A stretch of 64,000 nucleotides of DNA, taken from Physcomitrium patens (taxonomy: Eukaryota; Streptophyta; Bryopsida; Funariales; Funariaceae). Of this stretch, positions 52,700-64,000 are shown in pieces. Both the position numbers and the translations under genes were made by a program. The stretch spans positions 5,707,443-5,771,442 of the forward strand of contig NC_037266.1 in the NCBI RefSeq assembly GCF_000002425.4. The letters are read 5' to 3'. Within the stretch, counting starts at the first letter, position 1, and the number at the start of each line of letters is the position of its first letter. The notes under the pieces were generated by a model, which saw only the letters and a list, made by a program, of their open reading frames with translations, was not told where the DNA came from and searched no databases.

Positions 52700-54020
52700 A
52701 TATATGCTTTTTGCTCACTACAATTGTAATTTACTATTTAATTACCTACACTTGCACAAAGAGGTGTCAATTGCTTCACGGTTATCGACTCAATATCTTA
52801 CCACCCAAAGTCATCCATCCCCCATCGCCACATCAAAACCCTAATTCTTGTGCATTGTCCAAGCCAACGAGCAAATACATTTGCCGCTATAACAACAGAC
52901 CCCGAAGAAACGACGAGAAATCCTTCTCACCCAACCAGCACGAAGGGGAAAAAGTTTCGAGAATCCTCGGCGCTGGTTAGAGCCAAAAATAATGTGGCGC
53001 AGCCGGACTGATTGCGTGTGCGCGCAAGCCAAGTCACGGGGGGGATCGACGGTGCTCGCATGGAGCACAGCTTGTGGGAAGATACTTCTGCGACGTCACG
53101 AAATCCCAGTTGCACAAGCAGAAGAAAAAGAAGAAGAAGAACCTGGCATGAAATATCCATCGTCGATGTCGACGATTGTGCAAGAAACTTTGGATTCATT
53201 GCCCTCGAAGACGAAGGAATCCTCGACTGGCCTCTGGAAACTTGGTCGCCCACTCGCAGCCCGCCAGCCTTTTGCGCACCCCTCTGCCGCTTTCGCTGTG
53301 GCGCTGGCGGCACCGCGACCTCACCATGTGGCCAGAGTGCTCCCCTGTGAGAGCCACACAAGTCGACATCTGGCAGAGCGAATTTATCACAGGGGGTTGA
53401 TTGGATGGGAATCGGATACCCCACTAAAATCAAGCAATGTGTCTTAATGCTCACCTGGCTTTGCCGGACTCGCGTGCGTCGTTGGATGGATCGCATGCCC
53501 TGTGTGGTTCTCCCGCGACGAATCTTCGCTTTCTGATTCTCTCGTTCGTCGTGGAGGGGTTAATTTGTTGCGGGTATGCCCCTCGCCGACTTGGGGAAGG
53601 AGGGGTAAGTTTTGACTGGGTTGGCAGTAATCAGGGATTAAGCGGGTGATTAGTAGATCCAATCTGGATTGCTTCATGTGGATGAGCATGCAGGGTGGAG
53701 ATTTCAGCAGCGCTGAGAGGGCGGGGATTCTTAAGGCGGAAGCCGCACGTTCATGTTCAACGTTTGAAGGCGCGTGTGTTTTTGTGTGTGTGTGTAACGG
53801 AGTGTGAGTGGGTTCCTTCCGTTCCTCGCAACCGATTGCTTTGCTTAAGCAGCGGGGTTGCAAGGGTTTTTGTTGGAGTGTAGAAAATTGTGTTGTTATT
53901 TAGTGTGTGTTCGGGAAACGTGGTGTCGAACTTGGGGTTTGAGCAGGCGGACATACTGAGACGCGGCGTGTCGTTGCTTTGTGAGTGTGAGGAGGAGTAT
54001 AGGGCGTGGTTGGTCGTGTG
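52700..54020. promoter_or_regulatory. upstream region of the Mpv17/PMP22 gene
   Basis: The DNA becomes GC-rich at about 52,830 and stays so up to the ATG at 54021. Overlapping open stretches on both strands (such as 52992-53447 plus and 52927-53496 minus) lack recognisable motifs and probably reflect promoter and 5' leader, perhaps with a leader intron. A separate small gene cannot be excluded. Confidence 0.4.
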
Positions 54021-55773
54021 ATGGCAGGTGTTGGTCCTGCGTGTGTGAGATCTGTGGCAAGTCAGGGTTTCGGAGCTCCATGCGTGGGGCTGCCGCAGAG
54101 GAATAGGGGTGTGAGAGGTCTCAGCGGCTGTGGGTTGCCAGAGAGAGTCTCTTCTGGCAAGTTTTGTTCTTCGTCTGGAAAGGGTGGATTCTTTGCGGGG
54201 AAGAAGGACGGGTTCTCCATCAGATGCTCCAGCTTGCCTGGAGATGGTGTTGCTGCAGGTACCCCGAAAACTGTGATTAAAAGCTCCTGTTCCAAAATTT
54301 TGCGTTGGTCCGAAGAGGACGTTGTGAGCTCGGGAGGTGTTCCTGTTGTACAAGCCTTACCCGATGACGCAGAGACGCATAGTGGCGCAAATGGGATGCT
54401 GGTGGAGTTGCGTGAGACCGACAGGCCGCAGCCAATTGGAAGTGGCACGTATGGGTCCGGAAATCAGTTGAGTATGGAGATGGCTGTAAACGAGGCGCAG
54501 ACCATGACCGCAACCATGTACAGGCCCAAGCTGCTTTGGTTTACCAAATCTGAGGATGAAGAAAGTAGATTACTTGATAGGACGTTCAACGCTCTCTTGG
54601 CTGGGGCTGCCATATCGTACGCTGTTACTAAAGCCGTCACCGTTGATCACGATGTCTGGCATGGGTGGACTGTATTTGAGGTTCTCAAGTATGCCCCTCT
54701 CCACAACTGGCATGCGTATGAGGAATTTCTTAGTGCTAATCCAGTTCTGGCGAAGATGATGATCAGTGGAGTTGTGTACTCGATTGGAGATTGGATTGGG
54801 CAGGTAATATCGATGTTTCCTCTGGAGTATTCTAATGAATAGACTCTTGACAGGGATTGAATGCATTTCTACTATATGGCTAGGCCGTGGTCTGTTTTCA
54901 CACAGTACACATATTGTGGCATAAATCTAACATAGGTTCTGAATCATGCAGTGTGTAGAGGGAAAACCGGTTCTCGAGTTCAGCAGAGTCAGGCTTCTGA
55001 GATCAGGTCTTGTTGGATTTTGCCTTCACGGCTCTTTGTCACACTACTACTATCACGTTTGCGAGGTATGTGATAATCTCTCCAGGTGACTAAGAAATTT
55101 TTGATCATATTGCATTGGTATGTCTGACGTGCCGCGCGCTATCTTCGTTTCAATCTATCAAATTGTTATGTTGAACTTTACGATTGGCTGATCAATGTTA
55201 ATTGTGGAATTGCAGTTTTTGTTTCCGTTTCAAGGATGGTGGGTAGTCCCAGTGAAAGTAGCATTCGACCAGACCATCTGGTCGGCTATTTGGAATAGTA
55301 TCTACTTCATAACTCTAGGATTGCTTCGATTTGAGTCTCCCGTTAGGATACTCAAGGATTTAAGAGAAACATTCTTCCCTCTTTTGACGGTAAGGCCTCT
55401 CACTCATTTTCTTGAACTTTAAAAATAATAATAATAAGCCTTCTCTGTATAGCACATATTATTATTGTACACACTCTTGCTGAATGTTTTCGCTTTCATG
55501 TGACCGACTTTCTCAATCTGACAATTTCCACGCGTCTTGCAGGCTGGCTGGAAGCTGTGGCCCTTTGCGCATCTTATCACGTATGGTTTGGTTCCCGTCG
55601 AACAGCGTCTGCTGTGGGTAGACTGTGTGGAGATTCTTTGGGTTACTATTCTCTCTGTATTTGCCAACGAGAAAGCTCAGCAGAGAATGGAAATAAGTGA
55701 AGTAGAGACAGTGGCAGTGTTAAGCTCTGGAGACGCAGTAGAGCAGAAACTCCCCATTGAAGATTCCCAATAA
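54021..55773 (+). CDS. Mpv17/PMP22 family membrane protein, probably plastid-targeted, 4 exons
   Basis: Exons 54021-54803, 54952-55065, 55216-55389 and 55543-55773 join in phase 0 at GT-AG introns to give 433 residues. The C-terminal half is the Mpv17/PMP22 domain: WHAYEEFLSANPVLAKMMIS, GVVYSIGDWIGQ, RSGLVGFCLHGSLSHYYYHV, FDQTIWSAIWNSIYF and AGWKLWPFAHLITYGLVP, followed by LLWVDCVEILWVTILS. These match my recollection of the large Arabidopsis proteins At1g52870/At4g03410. The family forms small channels or metabolite carriers in peroxisomal, mitochondrial or plastid membranes. Residues 1-70 are Ser/Gly/Arg-rich with almost no acidic residues, as in a chloroplast transit peptide; residues 75-170 are a hydrophilic linker. 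The exact substrate is unknown. The ATG at 54021 is the first in frame; only a GTG lies upstream. Confidence 0.92.
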
Positions 55774-57120
55774 CAGTGGATAGTCTTGAGTCTCTTGTCA
55801 GAATCTCCATCAATTGTGTATCTGTAACTGTCTTACAGTCAAGGCTGTGAATTTGAAACAATCTGCGAGGGAGAGTGGGGGATTTTGTACATAGTAGAGT
55901 TTTCCTCATCGTGAAGCGGTGCTGTCCTTTCGCTCTGCTTGTAGAAAGTTGTAGTGTAATGGTAGCTGGTGGGAAATCCTCACTCACAGAGCTGTTTTGG
56001 AATTTTTTTAGAAGTGTAACGTATTTGAGGGATTTCATCATAAATCGAAGTGCATGTGCGTTTAGATTTATTATTTTCGAGAGTAACCAGTGATAAGATC
56101 CAAGCTGATAGAACGAGGGTCTGTAATACGATTATTTCATCGTTTCATCCATATCATTTGTAGCGTATTGATCACTTGTATTCACTGGTTGATTAGAAAT
56201 GAATGGAATAGTTATGAAAGGCGAAAATGTACATATATTTGGGAAGAGTTGCTAAGTCTAGAATCATCATCTGATAGAATGTTCCAGTGTTGCTGCATAT
56301 ACTTTTTGGACGATAATTTCAATTTTGATAATTTCTTTTCACATCTCTTCCAACTCTTCAGCACTGAACACAGGATTATCTGCACATGATACACACATTT
56401 TTATTATGAACCCATATCACTGTAGAATCTTCTCAGGTTATTAACATACGTCTGTATTTTACTTTCACGTCTTCTTGAAAGTATCTAACTACAATCTCCA
56501 CCTATCGAAAAACAACAGTGCATAAAGAGCTTCCTCACCAGGATGTAGCCATTATACAAAAGAAGCATACTTTCTTTACTATACATAAATAACAGATATC
56601 AATCCTGGGAAGAAAACCCCATTTGGCAGTAAGAGAAATTTAATATATGATTTTATCCCCTGCAGTGAGATTATTCAACGAAATGACAAGAATTGATATG
56701 ATTACAACTTGTCAAACTACCGCAGCACAATATTTGTCTAACATACTAAATAACATCTACTAGCTTCTTCGATATAGAATTGTCAAATGTTTTTCATGAC
56801 AAAGCGGTGTCCAACGTTTGTGAAGAACTCAAACTTATCTAATATGCTTTGAAATGGTGACTCTGAAATCTCTACTGCATCTCGGACCAGGCTGCCGATA
56901 AAAACATTGGGCAAGATACAATAACAGACTGCAAAGAAAATTCTTGAAAATTTAATGAAAAATTATTAAAGAATATATAATAATCATACAATTTTAAGTC
57001 AATCGGACCTGGTTGAATGTAGTTCACTTTGTCTAGATGAGAGTTTTCCCATTTACGAGGGTGATGCGCCGCCCTTCTTTCCACACTAGATATAGATATA
57101 TATATATATATATATGGTGA
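55774..57120. other. 3' flank of the Mpv17/PMP22 gene and spacer
   Basis: No gene is recognised. The composition falls off gradually, and a TA run lies at about 57,092-57,113. Confidence 0.5.
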
Positions 57121-58960
57121 TCTAAATACCTGCTGGTCCGGTCATCGCACTACCACCGCACCATGTGGCCTCAGAGGCTTCGAAAGTTCCTGGTGGGGAG
57201 ATTTTTTGGTATTACAAAGAGACAACAATGCTTTACACACCGCAACCTTGCTGTGCTGGCGAAGCAAACAGCTTGGATTCGCTTTTTCATGAGCTCCTGG
57301 CATGTCCAAGCGAACCAGAGATGTTTGTGCGCCAGAGATTTTTGAGCTTTATGGGCTAGAAATCTTGTGCGGTAGGAAGAGAGCTGCGAGGTGGCCCACT
57401 CGTGGACCGAGTTGGGCAAGAGGCGCATCATTCCTGGTGGTCCCTCTGCTCGTGCGATCTGCTTTATCCGCATCGTAGTTGATCACCTTTAGAAACTGCT
57501 TAAACCCCCGTTTTCTAATCTCTCATCTCTTTAGGATTTATTTTGCCCTCTCAAGCGCAATCTAGATCTGGGAGTAGCACGAAAGGGATCTGACATGGTG
57601 CAACTGGCTTGCGTTAAGCTGGAGAAACCATCCATGTTGAAATGCACGGCGGCGGCAGTATGGACTGTTTCATGAGCTGATGCAGGAGTTGTGAGAGAAA
57701 TGGCAGGAGATTGCATAGGAGATTGGAGAAATGGACCCTGAAAATAGAAAAAGTGTTGTGACACAGAAGAAGATGAACCGAGGTAGGGTTGAGGAGGGCG
57801 ACGAACCGCCCTAGGACTTGATCAAGAGCAATCTTGGGGATTCAACCCCAAGAGGAGATTTGCCTAACTCACATAGTAGTTGAGTGCCTGAAATTGACCC
57901 CCTGTTGCATCGGGAGGATGGATATTATTTAATTTGTGGAGATTGAACTCGACCGAGATCTGCGGTGAATTTGTGTGATTTAACAAGGACTCGTTAGCTG
58001 AATACTGGATGGAGATGAATTTTGTGTCTAGGCTGACAAGATTGCAGAACTGATTGGACAATGCTATAGGGAAGGGATTGAATGGTCATTTTGTGTAGAC
58101 GGTGCCAAATCTTGTACAGTCAGCATTGGGCCGAGCTGAATGCCGTAAGCGAGAGTTTCAATAGTTCTCGCCACAGGCATTCGGTAGTACGCTTCAATCA
58201 GTCAGAGGCTTTCTACCTCTCACGCTTATCCCTCATGAACGACAAAGTTCTATACCGCTGGTTGCCAGCAACTCATACACTATCCTCAAGAATTGTTTCT
58301 TCACCGACATTTCCAGTAGCATTAATTATTGATGTGCCCTCAACTTCCACGATTATTTCACCTTTACCCTGACCACGCGTCATGACGAGGAACGTGCCGG
58401 TTCGGCAGAGATGACCCATTTCTTCTCTGGAATAATCAACTGCCACCAAAACAAAACATCACAGAATAGCTAAATCGCTGAATAGGGATAAGGATGGGAA
58501 CAACCTGCGTTAGAACAGTTTGATTTCTCAAGATCTGCACAGTTTTGGAATGACTGAAAGCATTTGATCCGATGTGAAACTAATCAGGTGCCCATGGTTA
58601 CAAGGAATGAGGTGAGGTGAAATCATCGACAGAACTTCCGACAGTGCATTGAGAGCGTTTCAACGCTTCCTGCTCATGAGAGGATGCAACGTAGTTATGG
58701 CATAATCACAGCAAGTGCTGTGGAGTTCATATTCCTGATAACCGCAGCCCTACTTGAACGCCTCGGTGTGCTGAAGAATGCTTCTTCCGCTGTTGAGCAA
58801 CATGGGCGTGTGTAACTTACAACCCCGAGACGCCATGCAACTCCACGAAAATTAGCTTTTCTTTTTGCCGTTGCCACTTCTAGCCACTCTACCCTGCGAT
58901 TTGTGTTGTTTCGTCCTTGCCGCCTTCAAACCTCGTTTGCATCCAGTATTCTCTTTATCT
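57121..58960. other. small GC-rich island, unassigned
   Basis: A plus-strand frame at about 57,125-57,359 reads smoothly (VASEASKVPGGEIFWYYK) and stops at TAG after LSFMG, but it lacks an ATG near its start and I know no homologue. On the minus strand an ATG at 58,836 is followed 16 bases later by a perfect GTAAGT donor, a possible first exon. Both are weak. Confidence 0.3.
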
Positions 58961-61900
58961 TTTTTGTAATTATTATAGAATAAATCTAAATCAAATTTTA
59001 GCTAAAAAAATATCAATGGCCAATGACAAGCATAGATGACATTCTAAGCTTGATTGGATCTTAGACCATTCTTGTAATAGCTATAAATATTGGTATATTA
59101 AAGTTGAATTCAAAAAATTGGTGATCTATTTTTTTAAAATTGTAATGTCTAAAAATTTAGTGTTTCAAAAAATAAGAATGGTGGCTAAGGTTTGTAGTGA
59201 AGAAAGACCACATTATGAGAAGTTAATGAAGGACAAGTCCTAGAATAGATTGCCATTGATGGCCAAACTCATCAGTATTAGAATCCAAAGAGATTGGATT
59301 CTTTGAACAAAGGTTTTATATATTTGGATGAGTTTCATTGGAATTTAGAACTCCTGGGACCAAGAATTTAGCATAAGAGATTATATAGAAGGAAGATGTA
59401 ATAGAAGGATATAATAGAGGATATAATAGAGGAGTCTCTTTTACTATTCTATTTGGTGGAAAATTAAAATTGGATTCCAAAGAGACCTAAGGCAATTGAA
59501 AAGTGTGAACTGCCAATACAATAAAATCCAACAAATAGCTAGAGAAGCAAATTATTACAAAAATCTCACCATGTTGAAAAGATGAGCCATAAAATAATCA
59601 TTGTCTACAATGTTAGAAGTCTAATAGTTGTAATGGCAATCACATTAATGATACACTTCAACATAGTCTAAGTCATTGTTATGACACTTGTCAACATCCA
59701 TAATGAAGAAGATCATGATCTAGATGAAACAAATTCTTTTTTGGACGTAGGATCTTGGTCCTAGAATTAAAAAGATAGTTGTAAATGCACAATAGATTCA
59801 AGAAGAACAAACAATAGAAAAACAAGCAAATAATAAGCGAGTGATGGTGGTCATAGTGTATCACAATAGATTTATGGTAAGAAATGAATGGATGAGATTT
59901 AGCTAGAGATCTCTTCTCTAGTTGGAGCAAAAAGCCTAAAGAATCTCTTAGCATTTGTATTCAAAGAAATATTTTTAGAAATAAATCTTGATTTTTCTTG
60001 AAACCATCTATATGAGTATAAAATTACTTATTTAACCTTATCCAAATTCTAATCTTGTCTTGTTGTTTCCACATTGATAGTAATCTCACTAGACTCCACT
60101 AAATCAATCTTGAAGAAATTCTTTTTGAAGAAAAAGATTGGATTTTCTTTTAAATTAGATGAATCAATTAGTAACCACTATTCCTACTAAGATTAATTAA
60201 GTGGATTGATGTTGATGATAGGAAGTTCAATAATAACTAATTAGTATTAGTGTTTAATGCTAACAATCTCTCATTTAGGTTTGCTAATAGTCTTAAGAAT
60301 TTGTATCAAAGAAAGAAAAAAATTAATAAAAATTAACTACATTGTCCAAACTGATCATTGATTTCAATATCCTAATTGGTCTAAAATCTAGTGCAAATTA
60401 ATAACTTAGAGAGGTGTCAATAATACAAAACATAGAGTATTCAAGTTGTAGTTAATATTCATTAATGTCAGTAAGAAGTTATGATTAGAAATTTAACTTA
60501 TTAAATCCAAACCAATTATTTTAACAATCTTATTTGGCAATCTACTTCTTTGTATTTAAGTCTATAGATTTGTTAGCTTATATCCAATTGGTAGAAAAAA
60601 TCTAATTCAATAGGACCCTTTTTTAGTCATTGATTCTAGTAATCAAGAAATATAGACTCTAACTTTGTATTCTATTAATAACAACTAAAGACCAATCTTA
60701 AATTTTGATTTGATGTATCAATTATTTGTAAAGATAGGAGGCTAGAAACAAAGTTTATGTATATAGAGAAGAAAGAGAATCTTCCAAAGTAATACTAAAT
60801 GGTTTAGAAATCTTATCCAAATGCATTACAATTTGTCTATTTAATCAAAAAGTGAAGATCACCATTTCTAGAAGCTTCTTTCAAAAGCTCTTATTTTAGG
60901 CTTTTATCTTCATAGAAAAATGAAATAAAGGATTGTATTCAATATTGGTAAAAATCTGTGTTTTGGAGGATGAAGGCAAGACACTTATTTCCAAAAACCA
61001 ATCACTTAAAGGAGTCAATATTCTTCTTCTTTTCTCTATGGCACTTTATTAATCCAAAATTGAGTAGTTTGGAGTTTGTAGAATTCTTTAAATGATTTGG
61101 TCAAATCCAATTGTCAACTCAAAAAAGCTCTTGAACACATTTAACTTGAATTGACATCATTTTACAATATACTCAATATAATTCCACCAAAATGACTAAT
61201 TTGAAATAAATTCTTTATTGTAGAGAATTTGATTACTTGAATTTGATTACTATAATTACTTCAATTTATTAGATTAAATTAGATTAAAATAACTTCACTT
61301 CAATTAATACATAAAGATACAAAGAGAGAAAAAATAATATCAAGTCAAAACTATAATAAACAATCAAAATAGAATATAATATTTTTATAAAATAAAGTAA
61401 AAAATACCAAAGAAAAGAAGAACTACAAAGACAAAGAGAGTCTTTTAATAGAATCTTGTTATCTACTTGTACTACTTTTACTTAATTATGACAACTAACC
61501 ATTTTCTTACATGGCTACTTTGCTATTTTGTCTTAATTTGTTCTATCATAGATATCTGATTTTTAAATAGATTGAATATCTCTAACCTCCTTTATATTTA
61601 CAATCTAAATTTGAATCTAATTTAGAAGGTTTCATTCTTGTATAGATTAGGTATATCCAATTGATTGTGAGCTTTTTATTTCGATTTTATTGGTTTAGAT
61701 TTTTCTTGTTGTTTGAATTCTATTGATTTAGACCTATTGCTAAATTAACTAGGTCAGGTGGCAATTTATATATTATTTAAAATAAATTAATTGAATTTAA
61801 TAAACCCAAAATATTATTTTATATTTAAAAACGTGCATTTGTTATGTAGATCATTTTAGATATGTCAATTAAATTATTCCATCAACTAAGAGTTACTTCA

Positions 61901-62130
61901 ATTTTTAAGTTATAAAATACATTTAAAAGATTATTAATATTCATTTACTAAAGTATTAAAAACATCACAATCTTTATTTCATAATAATATAAATTAAGCA
62001 CCCATTCAATTGTAAACATCTTCAAATCATCAAAACTCAATTTATTTATTTTATTTTATTTTATTCTTTTCTTTAATGATTCAGATGCCTCACCAAATGA
62101 ACGACAGATGTGCTATACTTGGTAGTTGTT
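58961..62130. other. AT-rich region, no recognised gene
   Basis: Scattered short frames only. No LTR, transposase or RT words were recognised. Confidence 0.5.
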
Positions 62131-62474
62131 TAAACTAACATGTAATCTATCCACAGCCTCGTTGAACCCATGCAAACCAAGAGGCAAGCAAGTCCAATCC
62201 AAGCACTGCTCAAGCCAAAAGCTCAAATAGAAACAGAATAATGTACATGTATACTTACTGAAACGATACTTGATAGTGAGTTCAGCATTCTACCATTAAT
62301 GTTGTCACTAGGTTGCGTTGTTTTTTGACACGCTTTAATTTCTTACTCTACAACTCAAAGCCGGTGAGCATGTGAGGCAGATTATTTCTGTTCCACTGCT
62401 GCTCACATTTGTTATTGTCACCAACTTCTAGCTCCCATAAATCTTTGAGTAAATTGGCAGGGCGAGAGTTGGGG
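62131..62474. other. 3' flank of the SLC4-type gene
   Basis: The GC content rises from about 62,150, consistent with a 3' untranslated region of the minus-strand transporter gene. No other feature is seen. Confidence 0.4.
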
Positions 62475-64000
62475 TCACTTCGGATCAAGGATAGCTAAAT
62501 GCTGCGCTTGGAATAACCGTGTGGCCAACATGTTTCGGATCGGTACAAGCGCTAGAATCACCACTGGGAATGCAAGTCCTGCGTAACCACAACAGCTCAG
62601 GTTTACTAGACGTAAAACAGCTGACCCAGAGAAGAGGCAATCACCATTGCGCTCAAACACAATGAGAAACTCAATGATGTGCAATTTTAGTCATGGGTGG
62701 AAAAATCTACACTCGAAAGACTCGCATGTTACGAGTGGCAAATTGTGCCTTACCCCATTTGCTCTCCTTTAGGTTCCACAGTGCCCAAAGACAAGCTAGC
62801 TGAAGCGCAGTGAACTTGTGAACTTCATGTTTGGGGACTTCCTTTGTGAATTCGTGGTCTGGAGTTAGATCCGGGTGGTATAGCCAAAGCTTGACCCTGA
62901 AATAAATAAACAACACTTTTAGATCGAAACTAGTTCATATATAGATGCAGGTACATTTACAAAACATCGCACTTAGTGAATTTATTAGATTTATTTGAAT
63001 TATTTTCCTGCTATATGGATCGACTTCAGCAGCATCAAATGATTTGAGACAAACATGACAGAAGATAGAGGTCCCTGCCTTTCTACAAACTGGTTGCTGC
63101 TGATGATGCTCAATGACATGAATACAAACAGACCGCTAGTGACCTGATTTCACAGCCCAGCAAATATGTTAATAAGCGTCTCTGCAAGTTTCATGCCCTT
63201 GAATTCTTGGTATAAAAATAGAATTGAAACATGAATACAATGTCAATGTTAGTAAGTGGATGGATTCATCGTATTCAGTAAATCAGCCGCTGTTGAAGAT
63301 GGCCAGGGATCATACCGGAAGTGGAACACGTCGCAGAAGTGGCCAAAACGCTAGTGATGCTCCCACTCCCGCCTGTCAGCACATGCCCAACCCACCCAGA
63401 TGGTCATCTGTATGTATATATGTATGTCACCTTTACAAAACCTACAAGAATCAAGTCCTACTCTTTCCTAACAGTGAGTGCTACAAACACTTGGGTCAGC
63501 ATGACTGATATCAATAGATAGGCACTCATAAACAAGAGAGTTATACCTTAAGAATATATAATTGTATCATCTTTGACAGCCCTCAAATTAATAATTTGCT
63601 CAATCGAAATTATGAAGTGCAGGAAAAGGCAAGTGTAGGGGGGTAACAAGAGTATTACAGAGATCATGAGGCCTGTAAGACGATTTTCCAGCACACGAGG
63701 CCCACTCTCTTCTTCCTTGGTGGCTTCGTCTCCGCTGTTGCAAAGAATCTAAGCTCAGAGACTCTGTTGATTTTCAATTTATTTTTAACTGAACCATTTT
63801 TACTACCTCATAAATAGTTTAAAGCTTCTATGACACACCTCGAAGCACTATCAAAGATACTCTAAGTACCAGACCGATGTGCACATAATCCTTGTTCTGA
63901 AAAAACTGAAAACTTACAATTTAAATGAGATTTCACCTCAACTTGATTTGCAGTGATGTGGAAGGCCTACCTAGCACTTGTGCTTTTGGCTGGAACAATT
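62475..64000 (-). CDS. SLC4-type anion (borate/bicarbonate) transporter, 3' part, runs off the window
   Basis: My minus-strand model has exons 64000-63971 (partial), 63734-63659, 63372-63316, 63143-63079, 62896-62754 and 62578-62475, all in phase. The protein reads RVLENRLTGL, then WPLLRRVPLP, GLFVFMSLSIISSNQFVER, FTKEVPKHEVHKFTALQ, LACLWALWNLK, FPVVILALVPIRN and a short end ILDPK. These are the last membrane helices of SLC4 proteins, which exchange or co-transport bicarbonate in animals and export borate (BOR) in plants. The order and spacing fit the family, with NQF followed by R, the VP-x-x-x-VH-x-FT block and FPVxILALVPIR. The intron after exon 63143-63079 needs a GC donor (AGAAAG then GCAGGG). 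Several words are nearer to animal SLC4 than to the BOR proteins I remember. The upstream half lies outside. Confidence 0.8.

Noticed and set aside
52927-53496. 189-codon minus-strand frame containing a signal-peptide-like stretch (MDISCQVLLLLFLLLVQLG)
   Set aside because: The hydrophobic part is the reverse of a GAA/GAAGAA-rich tract, and the rest has no motif. I judged it chance, though not with certainty.
54006-54020. Five extra codons before the Mpv17/PMP22 start
   Set aside because: The frame's first codon is GTG; the first ATG is at 54021.
53757-54353. 198-codon minus-strand frame
   Set aside because: It overlaps the transit-peptide exon of the Mpv17/PMP22 gene, is Thr/His/Ser-rich and low in complexity, and has no motif.
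63839-63861. 23-base micro-exon as an alternative upstream exon of the SLC4 gene
   Set aside because: The phase fits, but the piece at 63971-64000 fits equally well without needing so tiny an exon; both need RNA evidence.

Overview
This window reads as nuclear DNA of a land plant, most likely a moss of the Physcomitrella/Funaria kind. The gene content is plant: an auxin-efflux PIN protein, a plant-type F-box/LRR protein, a plant cathepsin B and a plastid-type Mpv17/PMP22 protein. Genes have many short GT-AG introns. They sit in islands of ordinary base composition separated by very AT-rich DNA full of decayed LTR retrotransposons. The species is inferred from these features, not shown.

Layout. 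1-440: a moderately GC-rich edge with an open partial ORF. 1.2-6.55 kb: a broken Ty1/copia element on the minus strand with two visible LTRs. 6.55-11 kb: a solo-LTR-like piece, a 37-bp tandem array and a shrunken Ty3/gypsy fossil. 11-14.2 kb: AT-rich, no gene. 14.2-23.9 kb is the main gene island: an intronless F-box/LRR gene (minus), a nine-exon cathepsin B gene (plus, divergent from the F-box gene) and a seven-exon short-loop PIN gene (minus, tail-to-tail with cathepsin B). 25.1-29.8 kb: a second copia fossil (plus) whose composition changes abruptly near 27.1 kb. 31.9-37.5 kb: a longer gypsy fossil of the same family as the one at 8-11 kb. 38.4-44.6 kb: a gene-like-composition island with no recognised protein, but with a TATA box, a short upstream ORF and a first-exon candidate at its right edge. 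44.6-50 kb: AT-rich. 50.5-51.3 kb: a decayed receptor-like kinase pseudogene. 52.7-55.8 kb: a four-exon Mpv17/PMP22 gene with a long plastid-type N-terminus. 57.1-58.9 kb: another unassigned island. 59-62 kb: AT-rich. 62.4-64.0 kb: the 3' part of an SLC4 (borate/bicarbonate) transporter gene running off the right edge, with one apparent GC-AG intron.

The intact genes have no evident shared pathway. Three encode membrane proteins (PIN, SLC4, Mpv17/PMP22), one a vacuolar/secreted protease and one a ubiquitin-ligase adaptor. I hand-built the exon models of the cathepsin B, PIN, Mpv17 and SLC4 genes, which the open reading frames alone do not give. All phases close, except that the donor of PIN exon 2 has two candidates. 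No clear case of a wholly new multi-gene system was found. The strongest leads are the divergent SLC4 gene with its GC-AG intron, the divergent short PIN, the spliced candidate at 44.4 kb, and the shared repeat families.
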